The notes under the pieces were generated by a model, which was not told where the DNA came from, made no database searches, and saw only the letters and a list, made by a program, of their open reading frames with translations. From Prosapia bicincta (lineage: Eukaryota; Arthropoda; Insecta; Hemiptera; Cercopidae), in NCBI GenBank assembly GCA_036971475.1, contig JBAIZL010000002.1, forward strand, positions 353,650,582 to 353,714,581: a DNA stretch of 64,000 nucleotides. The letters run 5' to 3'. The stretch's first letter is position 1. Each line of letters opens with the position of its first letter. This document shows, one piece after another, positions 12,186 to 25,574 of this stretch. The position numbers and the translations under genes are program-made.

Positions 12186-14872
12186 TAATAATTACTTATT
12201 ATTTAAATACCACTAATTTTAAGTAAAATACAAAGTGGTATCAACCCAAAGTTTTAAAAGTTAAGTTCAATATTGTTTTCCTTTTAAGAGAATCGGTTAA
12301 TTCCTCTATAATGCTAATATTTTATTTTTTAAGATATTAAAACTTGCAGTTTTTGTGTAGTAAATCTTTAATTTAAGGTTTTTTATTTAAAATACTGCTT
12401 TTGGTATCACTTTTGACAAACCCAATACAACATACCTGAGAAACAGTCTTGTCCGTGACTCACTGTATTGAATAATGCACTGACCTAGTCAGAAACGCGT
12501 CTGCTAAAGAAATATCATAAGTAAGTAGTAGATTATTTTGCCATTGATACCAAAAGTAGTAATTTATTTAAGATATCTTTAAGTATCAACACATCTATAT
12601 CAGAAAATGTAAAGTATAATCTTTGAGTACAAATCTGTATTATATAGCATATATATGTTTCATAACGTTGAATAGTCTATGTTACACTTGGCGTACATTA
12701 CCTGACAATAAAGAGTTTATATAGCCTTCAAGACTTTCATTTTGTAAGTACACAACCTGGATGAATAACAAATCACCTGCGTAAGCAATAATAAAAGTCT
12801 GAAAGGGTGAATAATTGTTAAAAATATTAATTATTATGGAGTTTATGTTTAAATTTAGGTTTTGTATGGTTCCAACTTGGAGTTGAAATGCACATAATAA
12901 GATTTCCTTACATAATCTTTTTCCTTAAATAATCTCTCTCTTTAAATTAGTTTTAAAAACCAACAAAAATAACAATAAATATTGATTAACGCAACTACTG
13001 TTCCCATAAGATGTAATGAGTAACTTTAAAAGTAGTTAAAACTTCTTCAGGGTATGCCATGAAAGGCAGCGAAGTCCCTTTAGTAAACAAAATACGTTTG
13101 TTAGGAAGGTGATTATATATTAGAGTGATTTATTAACACTTATTTCCTTATCTAGTTGTTATATATTTCATTAAACCTGAAAAAATCTATTTGGTTACAA
13201 TATTTAGAATGAAATAGGTCAATCCTTACGTCACTAGAATTTATTGACAATAGCTTTAAGGCAGAACTGCTTCCCCAACCCCATTCAAAATATACTTTTA
13301 CTACTGGCATCAGAAATAGTAGGGCATGAGTATGCCCCTAAATGATAACAGCACGCTTTACATAATGCATTTTACTAATGTGATATGGTAGTTGCTAAAG
13401 GCAAAGAAGATTACACTTTTTTGCAATATCTTGGCAAAAAAGCACTACTTACTGATTTATTCATCAGATGCGTTCTGCGCTAGGTCAGCGCATTATTTAA
13501 CGCTGAGAATTACTGATCAGTAAAAAAGTGTAATTTATACAAAATACCTCAAGATGTAAAATACAAAAAGTGCAAGTTTGAAAGGAAGATGTTGACTGCA
13601 TGATCAGAATACTTATCCAAGAATATAAAACTTTTGAAAAATCATCAACATGGAGGAAAGAATATTTGTTAATTGTTTCCATCTTCACGTGAGCTACTAG
13701 CTTTTAACTAAAAAATAACCAACTATAATGGAACACAATGATATGGAATATCAACACAATGGAACAGTATGAGATATACAAACATTTCAAACTACACCGT
13801 ACACACATACTCAACACCTAATTACATCATAACTCACATACACTTTTTGACATCATAACCGCTAATATTCACCAAAATACACCTACATCCCCCCCCATTC
13901 TATTACAAAAACCAAGAGGTAGGTTACAGCCTTTTTTGAGAATGGGGCACATCTCCTGAAACCGCAATCCTCAGCAATTATAAAAATAAGTGCTACTATA
14001 GGCAAGTTAACATATTTACTAGTGTTTTTAGTTAAAACAATATATGTGCATGGGGAGTAGTGTGAGAGTAGGGAATGAGAGAAACCTTTTAAAGGATCAA
14101 TGCATTTGAAGATTACAAATATTTATTATTATTTACTTAATTTTTAACTTGAGCTACTAGTTAGCACAGTACTGTACTTACTTTCCTACTTGATAAGTAA
14201 GAAAGCCCCACTACAGGCAAGTGTCTCATATTAATATAGAAATAACAGGACGAATAAAGAAAGTGGAAATATTAATAGGAGTTTAACTTTGATACTATGG
14301 TCAAAAAATATAAACAGGAATAAAAAATATCAATTGTATATCAAATTAACGACAACTACAACCTGTAACTTCTGACAATAAAACTGGACTTTCGGAAATA
14401 TCTAGACGAAGTTTTAAGATGTGCTACAGCAAAATTGTTAAAAAGTTTATAGAAGACCGTTATATCTTACAACTGATAAACGAAAAACCATCCTTGTAAG
14501 ATCCCGTTCAAAGAATGCAAACAAAAGAAATCAGTCAAAGTTATCTAATATATAGGCACTCAGAGAATGGTTAAAAAGAGGATGAGGGAAGATGAAATAA
14601 TCAGAAAGTCTCCATAACACCCTGTCTGAGAAAGTTTCCTACCCCTGGGAACTGGAACGACGCAGAAGATTAGTCATAGAGAATTGAAAAAAAATATATA
14701 ATAATAAACATAATGACTAATAATAACTGAGTTACATTACTTATACTGTTATGAAAAGTTATAAAACACTAATCGTTTACTAAGTTGTTCCCATGTATTT
14801 ATATTGCATATAATGATGCTGCTCACATTCCTTACAACAACGCAGTACGTTACCCCTTGACGTATGCCATAC
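12183..14872. other. Non-coding host DNA with a dispersed inverted-repeat pair
   Basis: No gene is recognised. Sequences around 12466-12550 and 13440-13510 are imperfect inverted copies of each other, sharing AATAATGC(A/G)CTGACCTAG and a following CGC(G/A)TCTG segment. They look like the ends of a short non-autonomous element about 1.05 kb long. A C-homopolymer sits near 13890. Confidence 0.4.
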
Positions 14873-15032
14873 CTTGCTCCAATGTCTTGTACTCTCACTG
14901 CGAGGGGGCCCCTAGCTCGTGTAACCATCTTAAATGCATCAAGTCTTGCCTCTCCAACATTGTTGAGCAGAGCAAATAATAGGGCCAAGAGAAAAGCAGC
15001 CCCAAATAATGTAACAAATCCATATCGATTAA
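14873..15032 (-). CDS. Anoctamin (TMEM16) family exon
   Basis: On the minus strand a 160-bp segment is bounded by an acceptor (TTTTTATAG) and a donor (AAG then GTATGG). It encodes GFVTLFGAAFLLALLFALLN followed by NVGEARLDAFKMV, the membrane segment and E...D pair that bind Ca2+ in anoctamins (E734 and D738 in mouse TMEM16A). The family are membrane scramblases or Ca2+-gated chloride channels. The exon starts and ends within codons, as expected for an internal exon. I found no other exon of this gene in the window, so the rest must lie outside, in a part I could not read, or be lost. Confidence 0.75.
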
Positions 15033-15814
15033 CTATAAAAAGAGCATATTATTTAATTCACAACATACCACAATATAGTAAAATAGTTAACTGTATAGAT
15101 AGCTTAGCAGGAAGAGAAGATAAAAATAGGTCAAAAGAAGTTAAAACATATGCAGTGGGAAAATAGGTAGAAAAGAAGAAAATAAGAGAAACTGCTGATG
15201 TATTAAAATTCTCATGGATATATGTATCTTTCACACAGTTCAATTAAATGTTTCACTTAATCTTGGATCCCCGAATAAACTCTAAGAAAATTCTTCCTGA
15301 CTACCCCCCGTCATTTGCAACTCAACAGACAAAAAAATATGAATCCGCTACCAGATTGATTAAACCATGCATACAATAGGGTTGAAGGTCATTATGTTCT
15401 TAAAAAACCCGGCCAAACAATTTTTAAAAAAATTTAGATATTTAGACATTCTCCTCTGCAGATCCTTTTTTTATAAAGGCTTAATACATTCCCATAGACT
15501 TTGTCTCCTCCGCTCTTCTCAATTTTGCAATGCAAGGCTTTTTGCTAGTTCTGTTTTATTTGTTTTATTGATATCACTTGGTAGCAAGTGTTAAAAAATA
15601 TCAGTAAATGATTTTCCCAAGTGATATCAATATAAACAATTGTTACGAAACCACATTATATGCAACACAAAAATTGCAAGCTCTGTTTGTAATAACTAAT
15701 TCCTTCTTACTGTTCAATTATTCTTGATAGACATTTGAATGACCAGCTACTTTGCTCTCAATATGCCTAAGTGATGAAACCTTTTACGTCATATTGTTGT
15801 AGAGCAGGGGACCT

Positions 15815-15886
<72 letters not shown>

Positions 15887-17877
15887 GTAAGAGAAATGGT
15901 CACTGAAAAAACCTAATTTCTTTCATTTTTTGAGCTATAAATATACATTAGTAGCACATATTTAACACTTGATTTTTAATTTAGAAACGTTTTATACAAA
16001 CACATAAAGCCTTTAAGATTATGTTTTTTTATATACATTGAGACAACTACCAGTATTCATTGTCATCAGGCCGTTTAATATCATAATTTTAGTTAATAAA
16101 TTCTTAATAAAACAGATCTAATTAAATTGAAATTGAATATATATTTGTCACATTGTATTTATTAATTAGGCTACAAATTTGTATATTGAAATTTATATTG
16201 ATTTTAGCATACTACCAACGGTTGTTGACCTAAAGTGCTTGGTTCGAACCTGTACATTCTAAACAAATTTTGCTTACTTGTCCAAACTCGAGGCTACCTG
16301 CAAGCCACTGTTTTACATAAAATATTACTTTTAAACTTATAGGAGCTTAATTTGCTACAAATAATAGCATGCTATAAATTGAAATAACCTATTTACGTTT
16401 TTTTAGTTTTAAGCTTTAAACTGAGGTTTAGGCAGTAGGCGTCCGATACACATGCGTGTGTATGCGCACAAAAATTGCTGCACAATTCCTACAAATAATT
16501 TGTTCAAATGTTATATAGAACTACATTAGAATATAGTTACAAATTATTAATCAAAGATATTTGCTGTTAAAAAACTAACGCTCAAGGGAAACAGTTGGTC
16601 CACATGGTCTCCTTGATCGGTCATTTCACTTGTCAACAAATTAGTCACTTTTGACAATGAAAAATCAACGTAGAGTCAAAACTATAAAAGGTAGTGGGTT
16701 AAATTTTCAGGGAATATTTCGCTCATAACGTAGACAAATAGTAAGAAAGGATTTTGCAAAATTTAATTTTAAAGGCTAAAAATTACAAAAATAGGAATAA
16801 TATACATGATTGCTGCAATTGTATTTTCGGTAAAAATAATACGCTTTTATAAACTTGTATTACAGTGCCATATTCATCTTCAATTATTAGTTGTTTTTAA
16901 ATTTGGTAAATTAACATATAAAGTGACAATTTTAAACTAGTGCAGCCAAACCCGCCGAGGGACGCGAGTGTAACAATATTTTTTAACGAGATCCACCCTA
17001 AAGTGATACTTTTACAGCTATGTTTTAAGATATTATAACACAGTGCTATGTTTTGTAAAAAAAAGAATTTTAAAAAGTTGTATTCTTATTATGAAGTTAA
17101 TTTTGTCTATTTTCAAAACTTCAAAATTTGGATCGTCGTCACCAAGTATCTGAAGGCTTTTTACATAACCAGGTATAATTGTTTTTACATTATCGATTAT
17201 GCACAGATATAATTATCAAGTTTTGAAAATGGAAATTGTCCTAAACATAGCTATGTGTAATTAGATAATTTCAAGGCTTAGTTAGTTTAAAATGACCTAA
17301 TCATTCTATTATTCTGATATAATAGATTATTCAAAGCAATTTTCCCGGATGATGTTTACAGAACAATTAAGTATTGATTCAATTACCTTGAAATAAAAAT
17401 ATGATATATAATAAGTACAATAAAACAATGACCAAATTCTTAATGGGAGCGTTTATCTTTAAAAATACAACAGGTCCTGCACAAAGCCAGCGTTTATCCC
17501 TATTTTATAAATTGCACTAGTTTTCTGCATTCATTCTTAAACATCGAAGATTTAATTTCAAGCAAATATAAACAGTTTAGATTTCCTTGTTTACACACAC
17601 CCTAATCAAGAACTGCAATTATTTGTCGATGATTAAATGTGGCCTATGCTAAATGTATAGTGAGGGACAGATGCCAGCTATCTATACGCTGAACCAGGCA
17701 CGCCATCTTGCCCACGCAATGCCAGCTGCTACTCTATATCCTCAGTCAAATATATTCCCATGCACCCTAACTTATTCCTCGTCTATATGTTTAAGTACCG
17801 TTTTCTGTCATTCATAACATTTCACAATTCTTCTCTGTTGACGCATTTCGGAGAAACTCCATTTTCGAAACTTAAAT
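15033..17877. other. Host intergenic or intronic DNA, with (TA)n at 15820-15884
   Basis: No gene is supported. A long TA microsatellite lies at about 15820-15884. Near 17832-17865 is a short segment (GTTGACGCATTTCGGAGAAA) resembling, in reverse, the segment at 41255-41275. This suggests a dispersed repeat family. Confidence 0.4.
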
Positions 17878-18600
17878 CAAAAGAAACAATTTAAAGAGCG
17901 CTGTACCGCGTGCAGAGGCTCTTCCTTATAGGCATAACAGCTACAAGAAGAAGCACACCCTGTGCGGCGATGAGGGTTATGTTGGGTTTTACATCCTTAG
18001 TCTTGAAATTAGGATGAGACAATAAAAACTGCATACCGGCTAAGTTGTACCGGGCGGTGGAAGACAAGTAGCAAACGTCATTAACAGCTATTTGGGGATT
18101 CACTGAAGGGGCTCTGGATAGAACCTCAGAATAAGATACTGTCACTAAAAAAGAAAAATGGAAATTACAAAATCCATATGCAAGAGAAGCATAGCAGAGT
18201 GCAGACCAAAAAATGGAGAAATCAGGTTCACGGATGCGTCCAAGATGAAGGAAGGAGTGGGAGCAGGATTTAGTGGACCGAGATACCAAAACAGATTTTG
18301 TCATTGCCTGGAAGACTACAACTCTGTTTTCCAGGGGGAAGTGGTCGCGATAAAACTATGTGCTGAGGAAATAATATGGCCTGGCAAGAGGGGCAAGACC
18401 TCCAGATGGATTTGCTCGGACAGTCAAGCAGCTCTGAAGGCTTTAGGTGAGGCTAGTACCAACTCTAGCCTGGTAGGTGAGACTATAGCTTCTCTAGCAG
18501 AGTGGAGTAAGTATAATTCGCTCAACCTAACCTGAATTCCAGGACATTCTGCCTGGATAGGGATTGAGAGAGCTAACGCCTTAGCAAAACAAGGGTGTAT
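17878..18600 (+). pseudogene. 5'-truncated LINE fragment, left half (RNase H)
   Basis: A degenerate plus-strand fragment of a Jockey/R1-like ORF2. It has RT C-terminal remnants followed by an RNase H domain: RFTDASKMKEGVGAGF, the QGEVVAIKLCAEEI helix, and CSDSQAALKALGEA. It stops abruptly at 18600, where the gypsy LTR begins, and resumes at 28194. A second copy lies at 36282-37500 and shows the undisturbed order. Confidence 0.8.
18597..18600. repeat. Left target-site duplication (GTAT) of the gypsy element
   Basis: GTAT here and at 28190-28193 bracket the gypsy element. The LINE copy near 37280 reads GGGTGTATAACTCAAGG without interruption, which confirms the empty site. Confidence 0.8.
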
Positions 18601-18785
18601 TTTTCTGTACGTATGTTCCAATTAAAATAATTAAACACCAAGTAGTAAAGACACATTATCTTTTAATACAATAAAATCACATAAACATTACAATAGTACA
18701 CGCAACTTAATAACGTTCACTTATACATGACCTTCACTGGTAATAACCTGTTTGTAGCTAATTCAGTGTTGCTACCTACAAAACA
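18601..18785 (-). repeat. 3' LTR of the gypsy element
   Basis: Matches 28003-28189 with scattered substitutions. Shared text includes GTTCCAATTAAAATAATTAA and GTAGCTAATTCAGTGTTG. In element orientation this is the downstream LTR. Confidence 0.85.
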
Positions 18786-21459
18786 TCTTCCTTCCAAGTT
18801 ATACAACTCAATCTTAAAGTTAGAAAAAATCACGAATAAGGAATTAACAGGACAAATTAGAAAAATCATGGAAATTAGAAAGTTTAAATTTGATAAAAGT
18901 AAAGGTTTAATTTTTCCGGTGCTTTTACCACTTCTTCGTACTCCATTAGGATTTGCTGATGATACTAAAACATCTTGAGATGAAGTATTTTTATTAGATG
19001 AAGAAGCATCTGAAGATGCCATCACAGGCAATCTGAAATTACTCCTCACTCGTCGGTGATCAATGGTTGGTACTAAAACTGACTCCCTGCAGTGCTCACC
19101 TGATGCGTTCAGCACTTTAGAGGAAGGTTCCTTTAACTTAGATGGTTTTATATACACAGAAATCCGACGCATTACTGAACCATCATTTGTTTTTAGTATG
19201 TATGAACGAGATGATGTGGTTTTACTACCACCGCTGGATGCCACTGTTGATTTTTTCTGTAGAGCACATTATCACCCTCTTGAAATATCTGATTATTCTT
19301 GGATGTTCTGTCATAAAATTGCTTCGTTATTTTCTGTTTCAACAATATCTCATCTCTTATATATACACAATGTGGTTGGAGATTGCAGAGTGTTGTAGGT
19401 ATTGTGGATCGCAGTTGACGACTCATAAGAATTTGAGCTAGACTAGCACTCAAACAAGACGGAGGCGTATTATGATGTTCTAACAACATTAGGTTGATAT
19501 CAGTATTAGATGATTGACTTTTCTTCATCATATTTTTAATAGTGCCTACAGTCTTCTCACTCATTCCATTACTTTTTGCATGGTGAGGGCTAGTAGTTAC
19601 AACTTTGATGCCCCACTGTGAAGCAAAGTCTCTAAACACCCCTGAGTCGAATGGCATGTTATCAGATACTGTTATCTGTGGAATGCCATGAGTAGCAAAT
19701 ATAGGCCTTAAAGCTTTAACCTCATCTAAGGCTGTTTTTCAATATAAGTGTATGACATTAATCCAAAACGATAGATAATCCACAACAATCAAATAGTTCT
19801 TATTAGAAATTTCCATTAAATCCATACTAATCTTCTCATAAGGTAATTTTGGTACTTCATCTGGTAGTAATTGTTCCTTAGTTTTAGCTGGTCTATTTGT
19901 TTGACAATGAGGGCATCCATTGATAATATTTTCAATCTGTGCCAACATCTGAGGCCAGTAAAATACTCTACGAGCCCTAGCTTTTGTTTTAAAAAATCCT
20001 AGATGACCTGTATGTAACTTGTTTAACATTTCCTTTTGTAAGCTAAGAGGAACCATTAACTTTTGATTTAAAAATACAAGACCTTCTGAAACATAAATAT
20101 CATCTTTCAGTCTAAAATAATATGTAATATTATCTGGAAGACAATTTTTACTTGTAGGCCAACCTTGAAAATAATAATTAGTATGCGTTTGCAATATAGT
20201 GTCACTTCGTGTTCCTTTAATAAATTTGTCTTTTTTAGCTTCATTTATTTGCAAGTTAGCTGCATTAGATGCTACCATATGAATTGTATCAGACAAGAGT
20301 TTGCCTGTATCAGAATCTTCTAGTGAACTATTTTCGCAGTCACGAGACAATAGATCAGAAATATACATTTCTTTTCCAGGAATGTGAAACAAATTAAGAT
20401 CATATTTCACTAGCATAAAAGCCATTCTTTGAAGTCTATTGGATCCAATTTGTGATATCCTTTTCTTAAGAAGAGATATTAATGGACGGTGATCTGTTCT
20501 AACACTAACAGTTCGTCCATAAATATAAAGATGGAACTTTTGAGTTGCATATACAAGACTTAGGAGTTCTTTCTCTATCTGAGCGTAATTTACTTCTGCA
20601 TTATTCAAAGCTCTCGATGCATAAGCCACTGGCTTGTTCTCCTGTAATATACAACATCCTAATGCATGTTTAGATGCATCACACTCTATTGTAATTTCTT
20701 TTGTTGGATCAAAACATCTAAGAATTGGAGCCTCAGTGATAAGCAACTTTATTTTATTCAATAAATCAGTATGATGTTTTGTCCATAGCCATTCAACCTT
20801 TTTTTTTCATCAGTTCTCTGAAGGGTGCTGTAATCTCAACAAAATTAGGAATAAAACTCTAAGACTCTAAGATAATTTAGAAGTCCATGAAGTCTCAACA
20901 GCTCTTTGTTACAAGTAGGTATTTTAACTTGATTAATAGCTTCAACTCTAGAGGGATCTATTTCATACCATCACTATTAAATACAAATCCCAAAAACTTA
21001 CATTCATTAATACGAAATTGAATCTTTGAAGCATTAAATTTTACGTTTAACTGACGCTCTATCTAAAACAGCTTTCATTGTTTTATCATGATCCTTCTGA
21101 CATTTTGCTTTTATCAATAAATCATCAAAATATATTATTACTTTAGGAATGTCACCAAAATTCCTCATATTAATTTTTTGAAACTCTTCAGGGGCTACAG
21201 ATACTCCAAACAGTAGCCTTAAAAATTTATACACTCCAAATGGTGTAGCAAAGCCACAAAAATCTGTAGAAGCCTTATCCAATTCAATATTATAAAACCC
21301 ATCTTTTAGATCTAACACAGAAAAGACTGAATTTCCTGATAACTGTGCACTCACATCCTGAACTGAATTAAGTAGGGCTGGCTCTCTAATTATAACTTTA
21401 TTAAGATCCTTAGGGTCAAGACAAAGGCGTAGACTTCCGTCCTTCTTCTCTATTATCAC
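18717..21459 (-). pseudogene. Gypsy pol, C-terminal part (RT, RNase H, integrase)
   Basis: Three main frames read leftwards. 21459-21034 has the RT with IIEKKDGSLRLCLDPKDLNK, DLKDGFYNIELD and the catalytic YFDDLL. 20761-19739 has the RT end, an RNase H region (ECDASKHALGCCILQ, RTDHRPL) and the integrase HHCC domain (GHLGF...CPHCQTNRPAK) plus the core start (MDLMEI, VVDYLS). 19657-19193 has the rest of the core with the SNGMSEKTVGTIK motif. A Ser-rich tail follows to 18717. Frame changes near 20800-21030 and 19700 inactivate it. The missing upstream part continues across the Pao insertion at 26628. Confidence 0.85.
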
Positions 21460-21462
21460 TAG
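21458..21462. repeat. Left target-site duplication (ACTAG) of the Pao element
   Basis: ACTAG precedes the 5' LTR and recurs at 26623-26627 right after the 3' LTR. A 5-bp duplication is usual for this group. Confidence 0.9.
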
Positions 21463-21811
21463 TGTTACGTAAATCCTTTCCTATTTCTTCATTTTTCCTC
21501 AAATACAACATTGTGAGTGAGGAACAATTATTTCTATCATAATTCATTTTTTAACTACATTTTTACTACGATTGGAGCGCTGTCTCTACTCATCTTGCGG
21601 CCGAACGTAGTACTACCACCAGTTATAGTTGTGACAGACAACCGCCTACAAGTAAGTGAACTTTCCCACCAACTCTTTTAGATTTCATAGCTAACTTGCC
21701 TTAGCATCTTACATTCTATTTTGGGGTATATTAGCGTCAAATACTATTATTTCGTTAATATAATTATAGCAACAGTTTGTCAGTAACTTTGACTTAATTA
21801 TGGCACAAACA
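21463..21811 (+). repeat. 5' LTR of the Pao element
   Basis: Starts TGTTACGTAAATCC and ends GGCACAAACA. By eye it differs from the 3' LTR at about 15 positions in 350, so the insertion is not very recent. Confidence 0.9.
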
Positions 21812-22424
21812 TTTCGGTCCTTCCCGGCCGGTTAAACCTGTCCGTGAGTATTTTTAAAGGTGTTCAAGTTTTGAAATGTGTTTATAATCTGTTGAAATAC
21901 TGTCAAAATATATTCGAATATTTAAAATTTATGTTTTTTTGTTTTCTTAAGTTATATAACGCATTAACAAAAAACTGTACATTATAAAGCTTAATACAGT
22001 CCACTGTAGGTTAGTTAATAATCTATTCTTTGCAATGTTTGTTTAGGCGAAAGCTTAATTCTATTATAGCAAAGCTTAGGCCTATTCGCTTTAAATGTTC
22101 AAGTCTACTTAGTGAATTATTTAAAGAAAACTTTAATATTTTCTATGCTGCAAATTGTATATAATTATGAATAAACTATAAAATCATTTAAAATTACTAA
22201 TAGCTAGGAGAGAAAAGCTATATCGCCGTATCCAAATTCTGTATGATCTTTCTAAATAAATCTCAGATCTAACTAAGTTAGAACAATTTAAAGCTAGATA
22301 TAATAATATAGGCGACTCATATACACAATTTGAAGCCGTTCAAGAGGAAATAATAGCAACATCATTACAAATTGATCCAGAAAAACAATACGAAACTGTT
22401 CAAAAAGCCGAAGCCTTTGACGAG

Positions 22425-25094
22425 TTGTATTTTAAAATACAAGTAGTCTATAATAGAATTAGTTATGGGGAACAATCCTCTGTTGGCAGTAGGAGTAAGG
22501 ATAAAACTTCTAGTAGGCCTCGTTTACCAGAAATTGCCTTGCCAAAGTTTGACGGATCTTACAATGAATGGACACCATTTTACAATAATTTTCGCGTTCT
22601 CATCATTGAAAATACGTCACTCAGTGACATTGAAAAGTTTCACTATTTACTCTCTGCACTTTCTGGTTCTGCGTTAAGCATTTCTCGCAGCCTTAATATA
22701 TCAGAGAAGAATTATTGCATTATTTGGAAATCCTTAGTAGACAAATATCAAAACAAGCATATGCTAGGAATATCCTTATTAAACACACTCTTTAGTTGTA
22801 CTCCACAGCATAATGAGTCAGCTTCGACTTTCAATGATTTTTTAGGAAAGTTTTATGAACCGGTTATTGCACTTAAGGCACTGGGTATTCCAGACCTTGC
22901 TGATTTTTTGTTTATGTATATTGCTATGAGAAATTTACCAGTTACTAGATGCAAGCAGTTTGAATTACAGAACATTGATTCCGAAATACCTAAGTATGAT
23001 GATTTAGTGAAATTCTTACAAAACCATGCACGTATATTAGAAATATCTCAAGATAACGATATACACCCAGCTCATAAGCACGTTAATAGAAACCCTGCTC
23101 TGAAAACTGTTACATCTTCAAAGCGAGGGTCCGCTGTTAAAAATCTTATTCCATTTTCAAATAGAGTCTTGGTCACTTCCTCTACTGATGCATCTAAACT
23201 TTGTCCATGCTGCAAACTACTTCATACTATATTCAAATGTCCTGAATACCAACGTATCAGCCTTGATCAACGTAAAGATTTAGTTAAAGCCAATAAACTA
23301 TGTTTTAATTGTCTGAAAGGTTCACATAGCGTGTCTCGTTGTCTGTCCCAGACAAATTGCTTAACTTGCGGCCACCGACACCACACATACCTCCATTTAG
23401 AACATACTCAGCCTATTGTGAACGATTCATGCAACATTTTAGTGCAGGTTGCATCACCTCAAACCAATCCTTCTCTTCAGTCGGTTAATGTTTCAATCAC
23501 TAACTATACCTCTACTAGCTTAGTTCAAGATTCACAGCAGCATTATTCTACTGTAATACTAGGGCCTGCAGTTATTCATGTCAAGGACTCAAACGGCCTG
23601 TTTCAACCTGTTAGAGCAATTATTGACTCATGTGCCCAAACTTCCTTCATGACATCTGCCTATCCAAAGCGTTTAGGGTTGGTACGAAGAAAATGTTCAT
23701 TCCCTATAGCTGGTCTAGCCCAGAATGAGGTCAAGGGTACTAAATTAGTTGTCACATGTATACTAAAGCCTCGAGACTCCATAACTCCTCAACTAAATTC
23801 TGAGGCTGTGATACTTTCAAAAATCACTGCTCATATGCCTAGCGTTCATATTCCCACTCACATCGTCTCCAAGTTGAAACATCTATATCTGGCAGATCCC
23901 ACATACCCTTTTTTTCACATACCCTCTCAGATTGATTTTCTGATAGCTGCGGATTTATTTTCTGAGGTCTATGATGGACAACAGCTCAGTACTACGGATG
24001 GCTGCCCCTCCGCTCTTCATAGCATCTTTAGTTGGGTTATTACAGGAAAGTTGGAGGATAAGCAACCTCAGCTTGCACTCACTTCATCATGCTTGCTTAT
24101 TTCAAGTGCAAGTAGTATTAACAGTAGTTTAAGACGTTTCTGGGAGATAGAGGAAGTTCCTCATATGATACCTCAAAACCCAGATGATGTCCAATGTGAA
24201 GACAATTTTAAGGAATTACACTATCGTGATATGGAAGGTCTTTATGTTCTTCCTCTTCCAATAAGAGAAAGTGATAACGTCCTAGGTCAGTCACGCGACC
24301 AAGCAAACAATAGGTTCAAGTACCTGGAGAAAAGGTTAGGGCGTGATGCCAATCTGTATAGAGAGTATAAGTCCTTTATGAGGGAATATGTTAACCTTGC
24401 ACACATGCGTTTCTTATCAAATAATTCGCCTCAAGAACAACCCTATTTCATACCTCATCACTGCGTTATCAAAGATTCTAGTTCATCCACTATGGTTCGT
24501 GTACTGTTCGATGCATCTATGAAGACTACAAATAATAGGTCACTAAATGATATACTGTTGACAGGGCCTAAGCTAGAAAATGATATTGCTGATGGTTTGG
24601 TAAAATTTCGATTGCATCCATTAGTTTTAATTGCGGGTATTTGTAAGATGTACAGGCAAATATTAGTCCGTTCACATGATCGAAAGTATCAGCATATTCT
24701 CTGGCGGGAAAACCCCAACGAGTCGATCCAGGAATTTGAACTCATGACAATTACGTATGGTGTTTCATCTGCTCCTTATTTGGCTTTGCGAACATTGAAA
24801 CAACTTGCTATAGACGAAGGAGATAAGTTCCCTCTTGCAGCCAAGGTTCTTCAAGAGGACATTTATATTGATGATATTCTGACAGGCGCAGCGAATGTTC
24901 AAGAAGCATTGGATTTACAAAATCAACTTATAAATCTTCTTGCATTGGGAGGATTCAATCTTCATAAATGGAGCAGCAATTACGCTAGCTTACTTGAGAC
25001 TATACCTGACGAACATAAGGAAGTTCCTATTTCGTTGGATTCAGATGGAAATCACATCATTTTGATTTTACGTCTACAATGGATTGCTAAATAA
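22425..25094 (+). pseudogene. Pao gag-pol polyprotein (gag, protease, RT)
   Basis: An 889-residue open frame. Roughly the first 230 residues are a Pao-type gag domain (LPKFDGSYNEWTPFYNNF). Zinc-knuckle-like Cys/His clusters lie at about 260-330 (CPCCKLLHTIFKCP, CFNCLKGSHSVSRC, CLTCGHRHHTYLH). An aspartic protease starts near 400 (IIDSCAQTSFM, with Ser in place of the usual Thr/Ser-Gly). The RT occupies about 650-860 with the catalytic YIDDILTG. The frame extends upstream past the apparent start to a TAA near 22256, and homologous gag residues continue beyond that stop, so the N-terminus is cut by a nonsense mutation. Confidence 0.85.
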
Positions 25095-25097
25095 GAC

Positions 25098-25574
25098 ATG
25101 TTATCTTACAGTATAACTCCCATCAACCTAATATACACAAAACGTGCCAATTTATCCCATATCTCACGCATATTTGATCCTCTCGGTTGGCTATCCCCTG
25201 TGATTATATTTGCCAAAACCATGGTTCAAAGACTTTGGATACTTGGGCTTAGTTGGGATGATGAAGTTCCCCCAAACCTTCAAAAGGAATGGGCAACCTT
25301 TGCCTCGGAACTACACCTTCTATGTAATATAAAATTAAGCCGGTTTACAGTGTCTCCGGGGTCAGGCCTATGCTACCTTGTAGGTTTCTCCGATGCTTCT
25401 GAAAAAGGATACAGTGCTGTAATTTATTTGATTGACTGTACAACCAACACAGCTACGTCTCATCTTATTATTGGGAAGTCAAAAGTGGCACCTTTTAAAA
25501 CATTTTCTATTCCTCAGTTGGAACTTTGTGGAGCATTATTACTTTCAAGAATGTTTGAATATCTTAAAAAATGA
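25098..25574 (+). pseudogene. Pao pol middle part (RNase H/A17 region)
   Basis: Starts after a stop at 25092-25094. It carries the Pao signature SRIFDPLGWLSPVIIFAKTM and the RNase H start GFSDASEKGYSAVIYL, then PQLELCGALLL. It ends with LKK and a stop where the deletion begins. Confidence 0.8.
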
